Positions 44,541 through 53,372 of a stretch of DNA of 64,000 nt are shown here, in pieces. The stretch is from Methylomonas paludis (GTDB lineage: Bacteria; Pseudomonadota; Gammaproteobacteria; Methylococcales; Methylomonadaceae). The translations under genes and the position numbers were made by a program. Where the stretch lies: contig NZ_CP073754.1 in NCBI RefSeq assembly GCF_018734325.1, positions 1,302,001-1,366,000 of the forward strand, in the 5' to 3' direction. The notes beneath the pieces are model-generated. The model searched no databases. It was not told the DNA's origin and saw nothing but the letters and a program-made list of their open reading frames with translations. Numbering within the stretch: position 1 is the stretch's first letter; every line of letters starts with the position of its first letter.

Positions 44541-46237
44541 CCTGAATCCGTGTTCAGGCTCGCATAATAACGCATAAGCCAATGATAAATAAGGTATAAT
44601 ATAGACTTTCTGTGTTCACCCAATTTGATTATGGCACGTTTTAAGCTAAAAGAATCCAAGAAGGAACTGACTTCCTATGCCGGGCTGTCGTTAATCGGCC
44701 AATGCCTGGAAGCCATCAATGTCGAAGCGGTGGTGGATGGACAAATTCCGGTATCCCAAGGGATTAAGACCTCTGATTTATTGAAAACGATGGTCGGTCT
44801 GTTATGTATAGGCAAAAGCGATTTCGAAGCAGTTGAACCGTTTCGTGAGGATCGTTTTTTCAAGAAAGCATTGGATGTACGCAAGGTTCCTGGCAGTGTC
44901 TGGCTGCGGCAACGGCTTGATCGTATCAGCGGTAAGCTACTGGAACCGTTGGACGAATGTTCGATTCGACTCATTGAGCGAATACAAGCCCCGATCACAC
45001 CCCATAAAGGTTACGTCTGCCTGGATTTGGATACCTTCGTCATGGATCAGAGTGGCACCAAGAAGGAAGAGGTCAGCCGAACCTATCAAGGTGTGGATGG
45101 TTATACGCCGGTTGCGGCGTATATAGGCAATGAGGGCTGGTGTGTCGGCTTGGAGTTACGCCCCGGTCGCTGGCATTCATCGCTGGAGATTGATTATTTT
45201 TTAGAGCGGCTATTTCCTCGCGTTGAGCGTTTGGTTGCACCGACTTTACCGGTACTGCTTCGCAAAGATTCAGGGTTTGATAGCGCCAAGCTGTTGTTTG
45301 CCATCGCCGATGAGAAAGTGCGCTGGGCGGCTATGGATCGGTGCTTTGACTACTTGGTCAAATGGAATCCCAGAAAACAGGACAAAACAGCTTGGGTCGA
45401 AAAAGCACAAGCAGCCGGAGCCTTTGTTGAAAAACGACCCGGTAAACGGGAAGCGTTAATGACGTTGATCGTAGAACGCGCCTGGAAAAAACAGATTCGT
45501 CATTTCAGACTGGTCATACGGGTCATTGAGCGCACCACGAATAAACATGGACAGATGCTGTTGTTGCCGGAGGTAGAACTGGAAGGTTGGTGGACAAGTC
45601 TGGAGGAAGCGGAGGAAATGGTCATTGAACGCTATCGCGATCACGGTACACATGAGCAATTCCATTCGGAATTCAAAACCGACCTGGATTTGGAGCGGTT
45701 ACCCTCAGGTAAGTTTGAGACCAACGACTGCCTGTTGAGAATGGGCATGCTGGCCTATAACTGCTTGCGGCTGATTGGTCAACTGGGCTTGACGGGTCAC
45801 TTGGCACCGATACGCCATCCTGCAAAACGTCGGCGGTTACGAACCGTGCTGCAAGAAGTCATGTATCGAGCCGCTCAGGTCATCCATAAGGCCCGGCAAT
45901 GGTGGCTTGATTTGGGGCACGATTCGCCAGTCGCTAAAGTATTCGCTTTTTTGCAGGAGCGATTGGTGGTACAGCCTGGCTTTGCATCGGGATAATCCTG
46001 GGAAACAGAAACGGAAACGCAAGGTTTGAGCTGATTCTCAGGATTGAGAAGAGGATTGCTTGTCTGGATGTCTGGTTTTTCACTCGTGGAGAGCGGCAAA
46101 GCCGGAGAAACGTGGGATTTTTACCGTCAGGGGGTTGATGGGCGGCAGTTAAGCTGTGATGGGGGAACGTTATTTTTTAAAAAAAGCGTAAAAAACGCAG
46201 TGGCTACCCCGTAAACCCAAAGGAACACGGATTCAGG
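44541..46237 (+). mobile_element. IS1380-family insertion sequence
   Basis: A 1697-bp element bounded by inverted repeats CCTGAATCCGTGTTC (44541) and GAACACGGATTCAGG (to 46237) and flanked by the 5-bp duplication ATCAA (44536-44540 and 46238-46242). It carries one intact transposase. It disrupts the beta-helix gene. A short end of the same type remains at about 27622-27633. Confidence 0.93.
44631..45995 (+). CDS. IS1380-family transposase
   Basis: A 454-aa DDE transposase. The N-terminal region (SLIGQCLEAINVEAVVDGQI, SDLLKTMVGLLCIGKSDFEA) and the core (GYVCLDLDTFVMDQSGTKKE with the first Asp; PVLLRKDSGFDSAKLLFAI with the second; YRDHGTHEQFHSEFKTDLDL with the Glu) follow the IS1380 pattern. 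Length is typical. The ATG at 44631 (MARFKL) is used; two in-frame codons before it include a TTG. It appears functional. Confidence 0.92.
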   Translation: MARFKLKESKKELTSYAGLSLIGQCLEAINVEAVVDGQIPVSQGIKTSDLLKTMVGLLCIGKSDFEAVEPFREDRFFKKALDVRKVPGSVWLRQRLDRISGKLLEPLDECSIRLIERIQAPITPHKGYVCLDLDTFVMDQSGTKKEEVSRTYQGVDGYTPVAAYIGNEGWCVGLELRPGRWHSSLEIDYFLERLFPRVERLVAPTLPVLLRKDSGFDSAKLLFAIADEKVRWAAMDRCFDYLVKWNPRKQDKTAWVEKAQAAGAFVEKRPGKREALMTLIVERAWKKQIRHFRLVIRVIERTTNKHGQMLLLPEVELEGWWTSLEEAEEMVIERYRDHGTHEQFHSEFKTDLDLERLPSGKFETNDCLLRMGMLAYNCLRLIGQLGLTGHLAPIRHPAKRRRLRTVLQEVMYRAAQVIHKARQWWLDLGHDSPVAKVFAFLQERLVVQPGFASG

Positions 46238-47498
46238 ATCAATTAAGCACAGCCGCTCAACCCACCAGAGTCTTGGCCTATAACGGCGAAGCCCCCATCC
46301 TGGATGCCAGCAATATAGCTTATGGCCTTTATGATCCGTTTTTTTTGCTGAATGGACAAAATATCATCGTATCCGGCTTTGAAGTCCGTAACGGTGGTAC
46401 CGGCATCTATCTGCAAGGTAATAACGATACTGTCAGTAATATGAAAGTGCATCATGTATTGGGTACCGGCATTCTGGCCAAAGGCGATTATAGCGTCGTC
46501 CAAAACAGCACCGTTTATCAAACCTGTCTGGATCATTATAATTATCTGATCGGCAATGGTGGTCATTCCGGCTGGGGTACAGGTATCAGTGCAGCACGTA
46601 ACCCTGTTACCGGCATTACCCGCCATGCCCAATTGACAGGCAATACTGTTTATAACGTTTGGGGTGAAGGTCTTTCTACTTATGAAGCAGATGGTACCCT
46701 CATCAGCAATAATACCGTTTATGATAACTGGGCAGAAAACACCTATATTTCTGATGCCTCTAATGTGTTGTTTAAAGATAATCTGGTTTATAACACCGCT
46801 AACAATGTAGTGGGTAAAAGAGCTAATTTATTATCTTTAGCCGACGAAGTCGCCTCAGTTCCCCGTTCTACCAATAATGTAGTCATTAACAATATGTTTT
46901 TGAACGGCAACCTCGACGCCTTTTCCTGGACTATTGTTTCCGGCAGTGGTTTGAGCAATGCCTTCATTACTAATAATACTTTAGTTAACGGCACCTTAAA
47001 TACCGGCAATATTAATCAAGCTTCTGTTGTGGAAAACAATATTTTCTTCCGCAACGATGGCGGCGCAGTCGCAGCAGTGCCCACATTAAGCGGCTTACAA
47101 TTTACCAACAATATCTGGTCAAGCAAACCTGCATTTATTGACCCTAACGATTGGATTACCAATCCACAACTGGCCTTAACCGGTACCATCACTGCAGGCA
47201 CTTTGAGCAAAACCTATTTCGCCATCAGTGCAACATCTCCTGCCATCAGTGACGGCCAACCTGTGCTGGTGACCGTATCTAACTACACTGTTAGCAGTCA
47301 AGCCACTAATTTGAATGTAGGTGCTTATATCACCGATCCTATTAAATACACTGCCTCTTAAACCGCTATAGTCAGGCGTTAATCCTTAGGCCAGGATCAA
47401 CAAACCAGCAAGGATGCCGTTATTCAAAGATACAGTCCAAGATTAATAACTAATAGTTGATTTGGACAAGCTCTCTTAAAGCCAGCCAAAATATCCCT

Positions 47499-47525
47499 CA
47501 CCAGCCCTGCTACCAAGGGCTGGTG
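47499..47525 (+). terminator. Hairpin after the beta-helix gene
   Basis: CACCAGCCCT (47499-47508) pairs with AGGGCTGGTG (47516-47525). It lies 138 bases after the stop and has no clear U-run. Confidence 0.45.
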
Positions 47526-47822
47526 GTTGACAAAATACTGAGTAAGTCTTCAGCTAAATGTCGTTTCAGAGTTACTAATCCACTCTACGTCTTGTTTTAA
47601 AGTCATTTCAGATGGTCAATAAGCCAGATATCACCAAGCTTATATTTCCTGGCTAGCGTGGCCCCGCAAAGGTCGATGAACCAAAAAACCTTCATTATAT
47701 CCCTCAATATTTTAATGGTTTTTGTTAATTTTCACTGTTACAGCCAAAAGATACTGTCGCTAAAAACCACAAGTATTCCTTTCTTACCACAAAATTATGG
47801 ACAACAATAAGCACCGGCACCT

Positions 47823-47880
47823 GCAAAACCATTAAATGATTAGCGCGACACACGCCGCCCTAATCATTTAATGGTTTTGC
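47823..47880. repeat. Perfect 21-bp inverted repeat
   Basis: Bases 47823-47843 are the exact reverse complement of 47860-47880 (arms begin GCAAAACCATT and end AATGGTTTTGC) with a 16-base GC-rich loop. It lies 125 bases beyond the 3' end of the minus-strand phage-type genes and about 460 bases beyond the beta-helix gene. The rest of 47526-48005 holds no recognisable gene. It may be a bidirectional terminator or a boundary element. Confidence 0.8.
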
Positions 47881-48005
47881 TTATCCCCTTGCTGTTAGGG
47901 TGGATACGCCGCAGCCTGAAAGGGGGTAGGGCAATCGAATTGATATCATGCTGCCGGTGTCAGGGGCGGGGCGTTTTGCCTGCGGCCAAAACGCCCCGCC
48001 CGCGC

Positions 48006-48665
48006 CTAACTCAACAAAGAATTAAACAAATTGGTCTTGCTGCCCAAGGCATATAAAGACGCCGAAGACAATAAAGATGCCCCCGCATTAATGCCCGCTA
48101 TAGCCGCCGGATTGTTATTGGCAGCCTGCCAGCGCAATAATTGGCCTTGAGCTTGATTATTGCCGGCCTCTGCACTATACCCCCAGGCCGCGCGGGCGGC
48201 ATTGGCCTGCAGAGTATTGAGATCCTGTCCGGCCAAAAACCGAGTGGTGGCCAGTTGATCGACAGCTGAGCCGGAGTCCAGTTTAATCCCGTTGCTGGTC
48301 AGTGTGGCTCGCTGCTCACCCAGAATTTGGCTTTGCTGTAACATGGCTGCTTCGGCCTGACTTTGGCCTTGCTGTAAAGCGGCACTGCGCTGATACCCAG
48401 CCAACACCGCATTATTTTGCTGGATTTGGGCTTGATAATTTGCCGCCGCCTGGCTGGCATTGGCCTGACTATAGCCACTATAGGCAGACATGCCTGCCGA
48501 GCCGATCGCCGCCAGCGCCCCGCTGTGTGTGCCGGCGAAAGCGGCAGCAGAGCCTAGGGATTCGCCGATCCCGGCCAAAGCGCTATAACCTCCGGCCATC
48601 GCCCCAACACCTTCGGAAGCGCCGGCGGCCGCCGCCATAAATGCCTCGCTGAAACCGTCACACAT
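48006..48665 (-). CDS. T7 gp14-like internal virion protein
   Basis: A 219-aa protein like those annotated as phage virion core protein, T7 gp14 family. An Ala/Gly-rich hydrophobic N terminus (FMAAAAGASEGVGAMAGGYS) is followed by an Ala/Gln-rich helix (ASQAAANYQAQIQQNNAVLA, GQSQAEAAMLQQSQILGEQR) and the phrase SNGIKLDSGSAVDQLATTRF, then an Asn-Ala-Ala-Arg segment, all typical. In T7-like phages this protein helps form the channel for DNA entry. The ATG at 48665 has AGGAG seven bases upstream. It follows the gp13-like gene directly and has no other virion genes beside it. Confidence 0.75.
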   Translation of the reverse strand: MCDGFSEAFMAAAAGASEGVGAMAGGYSALAGIGESLGSAAAFAGTHSGALAAIGSAGMSAYSGYSQANASQAAANYQAQIQQNNAVLAGYQRSAALQQGQSQAEAAMLQQSQILGEQRATLTSNGIKLDSGSAVDQLATTRFLAGQDLNTLQANAARAAWGYSAEAGNNQAQGQLLRWQAANNNPAAIAGINAGASLLSSASLYALGSKTNLFNSLLS

Positions 48666-48668
48666 CAC

Positions 48669-49133
48669 TTAGCTCCTTAGTTCAAAACGCCATAAAGGTA
48701 TACCCGGCTTATAAACCAAGGTCTCGGTCAGGCTAAATCCCAGACTTTGCAGCCAGCGCAGCGTACCATGCTGGCGTTGATCAATCACATTGCTTAAACA
48801 GGAATATTTACCCAGCATCAAAGCCAGAATGCGTCGGCTCTGCCGGGTTAAAGTCCATAAATGGGCATCGATCCGGCTGGTAGCCAATAGCCAGGGCGCG
48901 GCTACGCCTGGTTCCAGGGTAGGTGAGGCGCCGCCGATGGCTAATAAATGCTGATCGGCAAATACCGCAAACACAAACTCAGGATCACTACACGCCACCG
49001 AAGCTTGCACCGCCTGCAGCGGTGATAAATCCGATACTGCCGCCAATTCAGCCAGATCGGAGGCGCGCAGGTGCGCCGCCAGATATTCGATATCAGCGCA
49101 GGTGGGAAGCCTAAAGGCAATCAGTGTAGCCAT
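48669..49133 (-). CDS. T7 gp13-like (DUF2833/GNAT-fold) phage protein
   Basis: A 154-aa protein of the family around T7 gp13 (GNAT-like fold). Visible features are RLPTCADIEYLAAHLRASDL at the N terminus, a central FAVFADQHLLAIGGAS, TPWLLATSRID-like PWLLATSRIDAHLWTLTRQS, and NVIDQRQHGTLRWLQSLGFS near the C terminus. In podovirus-like genomes it precedes the gp14 internal virion gene, exactly as here, with the stop 3 bases from the next start. Together with the giant protein at 608-5965 it suggests podovirus-type virion genes scattered in the host. Confidence 0.75.
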   Translation of the reverse strand: MATLIAFRLPTCADIEYLAAHLRASDLAELAAVSDLSPLQAVQASVACSDPEFVFAVFADQHLLAIGGASPTLEPGVAAPWLLATSRIDAHLWTLTRQSRRILALMLGKYSCLSNVIDQRQHGTLRWLQSLGFSLTETLVYKPGIPLWRFELRS

Positions 49134-49442
49134 ATCAATATGCAGCCAGCCAACATTAGCGCCAACATATCGCTAAGCCAAGCTTTCATCCACACTGCCG
49201 CCCCATTTTGTCATGCTATGTTTACCAACCCGACAAACCGCAGCATAGGGCGCAATAGGCGATAGCCGTATTGTGCCGAATAATAGCACTACTTATGTGT
49301 GCTGCCGCACAGATAAACCCTGATGCTAAGACTATTGTTGACAGTATCAAACCCGCCATCAGCCACACCGCCCACCATTCAGTATTCCTGATGACTATCC
49401 GTCTCTATCTGAGACAACCCTATGATACATAAGCAGGTATTT

Positions 49443-49805
49443 ATGAATAACATTATCCTCGGTCAGCTGCAGGCTGATCAAATTCACACATTAAAAAGAT
49501 TGGCCGCCACAGTTTATTTGTGCCAAATTCTCACCTTCATGCTGGCCGGTTTACCCTTGCTGTTGGGCGTGGCCATTAATTTTTACAAACGCAATGCCAG
49601 CAAAGGCACCTGGCTGGAATCGCACTTTAACTGGCAGATCAAAACCACCTGGATAGCGCTGGCCGGCTTTGCACTGGCCGGGATCAGCATTACCACCCAA
49701 TTCGGCCTGATAGTATTATTGGTGACTATCGTCTGGATGGTGTACCGGATTGCCGTGGGTTGGTATGCCTTGACCGACGGCAAGCCGATTACCAATTTCA
49801 TGTAA
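49443..49805 (+). CDS. Small integral membrane protein (COG3671/DUF4870-like)
   Basis: A 120-aa protein with about three membrane segments (YLCQILTFMLAGLPLLLGVA, TTWIALAGFALAGISI, GLIVLLVTIVWMVYRIAVGW). The phrase WLESHFNWQIKTTW is the conserved core of this uncharacterised membrane family. The ATG at 49443 is preceded by AGG at suitable spacing; an earlier ATG at 49422 adds seven residues. Function is unknown. Confidence 0.75.
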   Translation: MNNIILGQLQADQIHTLKRLAATVYLCQILTFMLAGLPLLLGVAINFYKRNASKGTWLESHFNWQIKTTWIALAGFALAGISITTQFGLIVLLVTIVWMVYRIAVGWYALTDGKPITNFM

Positions 49806-49841
49806 CACCGATACCGCGTTGTGGTATCTTGAGGTCGGTTC

Positions 49842-50286
49842 GTAGCCTCGATGCAGCAACGCGGAATCGAGGAATCGCAGCCCAAAACCTCACCGTTTCT
49901 ATCACCCTGTATTCCAGACCCCAGCAAGTAGCCCGTAGCCTCGATGCAGCAAAGCGGAATCGAGGAATCGCAGCCAAAACCTCACCGTTTCTATCACCCT
50001 GTATTCCAGACCCCAGCAAGTAGCCCGTAGCCTCGATGCAGCAAAGCGGAATCGAGGAATCGAAGCCAAAACCTCACCGTTTCTATCACCCTGCATTCCC
50101 GGCCCAAGCAAGTAGTCCGTAGCCTCGATGCAGCAAAGCGGAATCGAGGAATCGCAGCCAGAGAACGTCCATTCCCAAACCCTCCATCAAACTTAAACCC
50201 CCTCTACCAATAATCCACAAACCTCCCACAAAACCCAGACCCAAGCAGGTAGTCCGTAGCCTCGATGCAGCAACGCGGAATCGAGG
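49842..50286 (+). repeat. Array of five REP hairpins (RAYT-type, GTAG foot)
   Basis: The hairpin CCTCGAT...ATCGAGG (27 bases) occurs at 49846, 49939, 50031, 50123 and 50260, each preceded by GTAG. The first four are in tandem units of about 92 bases that also share CAAAACCTCACCGTTTCTAT. The same hairpin surrounds the RAYT gene at 53.9 kb. Confidence 0.9.
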
Positions 50287-50451
50287 AATCGCAGCCCAAA
50301 ACCTCGCCGTTTCTATCACCCTGTATTACACTATTCGCCCAACCCCAAGATGCAACAACCCGACATCAAGGCATACACAACCTAATCTTTATCAAAAAGG
50401 GGGGATTTGTTTATGATGCTGGCGGCAATGATCGGAAGCGCAACCCTATCG

Positions 50452-50477
50452 AAAAAATACCCGGTGTTGCACCGGGT
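50452..50477 (-). terminator. Rho-independent terminator on the minus strand
   Basis: CCCGGTG (50460-50466) and CACCGGG (50470-50476) form a 7-bp stem; six A at 50453-50458 give a U-run for a minus-strand transcript. It would end transcripts from the PEP-CTERM gene or from a non-coding RNA in between. Confidence 0.75.
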
Positions 50478-50478
50478 T

Positions 50479-50660
50479 TAGGTAGGGCGACCTAGAAGTG
50501 TGAGCCAAAACCAGCCGGATTGATGGTCGGATTTGGCTCGGGAGAGGCAGCGGAACGGGAAACCCCGCCGCCAGGAGATCAGGGTTTCCGGAAACATCCA
50601 GTCTGGATGATTGCCGGAAACGGCTGATAAGCTTTTTGTTCCCACCTTAAGTATTAACTC
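50479..50660 (-). ncRNA. Candidate structured RNA
   Basis: Several consecutive hairpins are visible in 180 GC-rich bases without a credible gene: GAGCCAAA (50502-50509) with TTTGGCTC (50532-50539), GGCAGCGG (50546-50553) with CCGCCGCC (50565-50572), ATCCAG/CTGGAT near 50596, and GCCGG/CCGGC-type pairings around 50613. The minus strand ends in a good terminator at 50452, which favours a minus-strand RNA or a long 3' UTR of the PEP-CTERM gene. It matches no RNA family that I recognise. Confidence 0.4.
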
Positions 50661-50784
50661 AACCGGCCATAGTTTGTTGCTGGGGTAGCGGGGAGGCCTG
50701 CAACCAAACCCTGGCGCCAAATTGAATCAATAGTGCCGATGGCAACAAAGGCATCCTGTCATCCCGACAGTTACGACGCGCAGC

Positions 50785-51396
50785 TTATTCGGCGTTGCCG
50801 AAACGGCGTTTGCCGGCAGCGAAACCGGCCAACACTGTGCCGAACAACCAGAATGCCGATGGTACCGGCACGGCAGTTACCGCGAAATTAGCCACTTGCA
50901 ATTCACTAGGCGATGAGTTGTCTCCCGCATTGGCTACCGCCGCAGTGATGGTATAGTCACCGGTGGTAGGGGCAATGAACTGAAAGCTATTCACCGCTGA
51001 ACTGCCGAAATCACCGTAAGTGGCAATATCGCCGCTGAACAAAGTGGTGCTGTTTGTGGTGGTGTCATCGACGATGGATACTGAGCCGTAATCGTTATTT
51101 GGCAAGTAATCCCAGCCTATCCATTGGGCCTGACCGGTAAAGGTATCACCAGCATCCAAATGAAAAGTTTCCGTCAAGGTGGTCGGTACATCCGTACCCA
51201 AACCGGCAAACAAATCCCCGGTCAAAGCGGAGCCGGTGGTGTTGAAGCCCCAGTCAATAACATTAACCGAACCATTGCTAGTCCAGCCGCTCAGATCCCC
51301 AGTGCTGAAATCGCCGTTGACCAGAGGCGATGCCGAGGCGCCGGCACTGGCCAGCAACCCGGCCACAACATAACTTAACATCTTTATTAATTTCAT
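50785..51396 (-). CDS. PEP-CTERM-type secreted protein
   Basis: A 203-aa exported protein. A signal peptide (IKMLSYVVAGLLASAGASA) precedes a beta-rich body opening PLVNGDFSTGDLSGWTSNGS, a fold common in PEP-CTERM proteins. The C terminus has the sorting signal: VPVPSAFWLFGTVLAGFAAG, then KRRFG, i.e. a VPxP-type motif, a hydrophobic helix and a basic cluster. It would be processed by an exosortase, which is not in this window. It lies 135 bases downstream of the haloperoxidase-like gene on the same strand, separated by a terminator. Confidence 0.88.
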   Translation of the reverse strand: MKLIKMLSYVVAGLLASAGASASPLVNGDFSTGDLSGWTSNGSVNVIDWGFNTTGSALTGDLFAGLGTDVPTTLTETFHLDAGDTFTGQAQWIGWDYLPNNDYGSVSIVDDTTTNSTTLFSGDIATYGDFGSSAVNSFQFIAPTTGDYTITAAVANAGDNSSPSELQVANFAVTAVPVPSAFWLFGTVLAGFAAGKRRFGNAE

Positions 51397-51487
51397 AAAA
51401 TTCTCTCTTGGACAATTAATATCCAGCTTAACTATTGATTAAATAACTTTAGGCATCGCAGAAAAATCCGTTTTTCCAGGCTGTTAT

Positions 51488-51522
51488 GGCTTCCCCCGGC
51501 TGATCCCAGACAGGGGGAAGCC
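51488..51522 (-). terminator. Strong hairpin after the haloperoxidase-like gene
   Basis: GGCTTCCCCC (51488-51497) and GGGGGAAGCC (51513-51522) form a perfect 10-bp stem just past the 3' end of the gene at 51531. A second short hairpin (GGAAAAACGGATTTTTC on the minus strand) follows. Confidence 0.65.
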
Positions 51523-51530
51523 AGCCTTAC

Positions 51531-53156
51531 TTAGCGAACGAAGCCGGATAGACCATAGAAGCCGGACACTGCGGAATTAGTCACAAAAGTGCTGTACAGA
51601 TTGCCTATCGACACTACGCTGCTATTGCCGCGATAAATATTGGTACCTCTGATAGCTGGATCAGCTTGTGCACTTAACACGTGGTCAGCAAAGGACAAGC
51701 CCAGGGTTTGGCCTTGGAAGTCGTCGATGCCGTAATGCACGCCCAGATAAATCCGGCTGCGACCATTTTCCAGTTGCGCCTGGGTTAAAGTGGTGACACT
51801 GCGTGAAGTACCATCCTGACCGCTGATCGGTGCTGCCAGTTGGCCGGTACCGTTGTTGGTACCCACCAGCCAAGGCAAAGTGCTTAGGGTTACAGCCGCT
51901 TTGCTGGGCAGGATGTAATCAGACTGGAAGAACGCTCTCAACACTTCCAAACCGGATGAAACAGTGGTGCTGTGGCCGCTGGTGCTGGAAGGATGCGATG
52001 GAGTAGTGCCCAGCGGTTTCCAGTTATAAGTGGTGGCTGCGCCGGTAGAGTCGGCATTCAGAGAAGTAACCGGACGCCAGAACAGCAAATCATATTTGGA
52101 TTGGAAGGCGGCGATACGGGCATCAGCAATCACGCTATCCACTGCAGCAAACAATTTGGCATTCTGGTTTAAGGTAAAACCGCGTGCGGCTGAACCCAGT
52201 CTGGCCAGTTCGTTGACGGTCAGCTCGGCATCTTGTTTGTAATACAGGGCTTGCAGCAATTGATCAGAGGTGCGGCTGCCTGGGTTGGCAAAATTTTGGC
52301 CGTGGCTTTGTACAAATGCCAGTTCCTGAGTGTATTCAGTACTGCCGATCACTAATGAAGGCGGTACCAGAGCAACCAGTTCCTGTTTTTCTTCGCTGGA
52401 AACAGTAAATGGGGTAACGTTTTTCCAGTTAAAGTCAATCGCGGCAGCAGGCACGATAGCGCCGGTACCATCAAAACCGCTTGGCGCGCCGGTATTAGGG
52501 TCAACCACACCGGCTCCACCGTTGCTAGGCCGCCACAAACCTACACCTGGGTTGCCGGTGGCATTAACAGCCAGTGCATTGCTGGCATTAACATACAGAT
52601 TGGTGGATGGGGTATAAGTGGTTCTGATGGCAGAAAAGTCTGCGCCACGTGCTGCCAGGGCTGCTGCTGCAGCTTGCTGACCGGCAGAAATACCGGCATC
52701 ACCGGCGCTGACGCCCAGCGTGGTCAAATAAGTGCTCAACTGGCTATCCAGCCAGGCGCGGGTATTGGTCCAGGCTGAGGTAGTGGGTAAAGTACCCAGC
52801 AATACGTCATGAGCGGCCTGTGCAGCGGCAGCTGAAGCTGAATTTGCACTAACACCGCTGCTGAAGCTGCCGGAATAGTAATAGGTGTTGGCGCTGAAAT
52901 GGTTAATGGCGTTAACCGCATCGAAAACAGCACGGGAGCTAATCGCTTCAATCCGAGTGGCTACGTTGGAATTCAGCGCAATTGAGGCGGTGCCACCGGT
53001 TCCTTGAGCAGGATCAACACCTTTGGTGGCTTTAATAGCGTTTAAATTCCAGTCGGTTACTGCATCAGCAGCAGCCTGACCGGCAAACAGTACAGAAGCC
53101 ACTGCTACAGCGATAGCAGTCAGTGATGATGGAGATTGTAACTTCAGTTTTTTCAT
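51531..53156 (-). CDS. Secreted vanadium-dependent haloperoxidase-family protein
   Basis: A 541-aa exported protein of the vanadium haloperoxidase/PAP2 superfamily. A signal peptide (SLTAIAVAVASVLFAGQAAA) is followed by a helical domain and the three active-site segments in order: KYDLLFWRP (about residues 353-361; Lys and Arg), HPSSTSGHSTT (about 388-398; Ser, Gly and His) and SRIYLGVHYGIDDFQG (about 465-480; Arg and His). These residues bind vanadate or phosphate. The enzyme may be a halogenating peroxidase or an acid phosphatase; sequence alone cannot decide. A strongly folded region lies upstream of the start. Confidence 0.85.
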   Translation of the reverse strand: MKKLKLQSPSSLTAIAVAVASVLFAGQAAADAVTDWNLNAIKATKGVDPAQGTGGTASIALNSNVATRIEAISSRAVFDAVNAINHFSANTYYYSGSFSSGVSANSASAAAAQAAHDVLLGTLPTTSAWTNTRAWLDSQLSTYLTTLGVSAGDAGISAGQQAAAAALAARGADFSAIRTTYTPSTNLYVNASNALAVNATGNPGVGLWRPSNGGAGVVDPNTGAPSGFDGTGAIVPAAAIDFNWKNVTPFTVSSEEKQELVALVPPSLVIGSTEYTQELAFVQSHGQNFANPGSRTSDQLLQALYYKQDAELTVNELARLGSAARGFTLNQNAKLFAAVDSVIADARIAAFQSKYDLLFWRPVTSLNADSTGAATTYNWKPLGTTPSHPSSTSGHSTTVSSGLEVLRAFFQSDYILPSKAAVTLSTLPWLVGTNNGTGQLAAPISGQDGTSRSVTTLTQAQLENGRSRIYLGVHYGIDDFQGQTLGLSFADHVLSAQADPAIRGTNIYRGNSSVVSIGNLYSTFVTNSAVSGFYGLSGFVR

Positions 53157-53231
53157 GGCTATACCCTTGTTTTAGTTAATTACCTTATAAATTTCAATCC
53201 TGCCGATGCGGATTTAAAGCGACTCCGGAGC

Positions 53232-53372
53232 ATTCCGGCAGAGGACGCTGAGACTGCCTTGTGAGCCTAAGCGGGTTTTCCTTGTCCGCCCCCTGCCGGA
53301 ATATCCCGGCGTCGGTTTCTCTGACGGCAGATTTACGATGCGTCAGCTATCCAATCCACTGCCAGAGAAACC
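53232..53372 (-). promoter_or_regulatory. Strongly folded leader upstream of the haloperoxidase-like gene
   Basis: On the minus strand, before the gene at 53156, two long pairings occur: GGTTTCTCTG-(3)-GCAG (53314-53330) with CTGCCAGAGAAACC (53359-53372), and ATTCCGGCAG (53232-53241) with CTGCCGGAAT (53293-53302). Loops are GC-rich. The arrangement suits a cis-acting RNA or a palindromic DNA element. It is not a known riboswitch class as far as I can tell. Confidence 0.4.

Larger units (their letters stand above)
44280..47361 (+). pseudogene. Secreted right-handed beta-helix protein, interrupted by an IS
   Basis: The 5' part (44280-44540) encodes a signal peptide (GTIVTMSAIMGLVPLTAIA) and the start of a beta-helix protein (YYVATNGNDGNVGSLTKPWQ, DTLYVRGGVYNEDLVILNQ). 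The IS occupies 44541-46237 with a duplicated ATCAA; removing it and one ATCAA rejoins ILNQ to LSTAAQPTRVLAYNGEAPIL in frame and continues to TAA at 47361, about 459 aa in all. Repeated coil segments (NIIVSGFEVRNGGTGIYLQG, NDTVSNMKVHHV, SNNTVYDN) match parallel beta-helix/pectate-lyase-like folds with a DUF1565-type start. The intact gene was likely controlled by the palindrome 183 bases upstream. No active-site call is possible. Confidence 0.85.

Noticed and set aside
50420-50760. Known riboswitch, tmRNA, RNase P, SRP or 6S RNA
   Set aside because: Conserved cores of these RNAs were looked for by eye in the structured region and not found, so it is listed only as an unclassified candidate.
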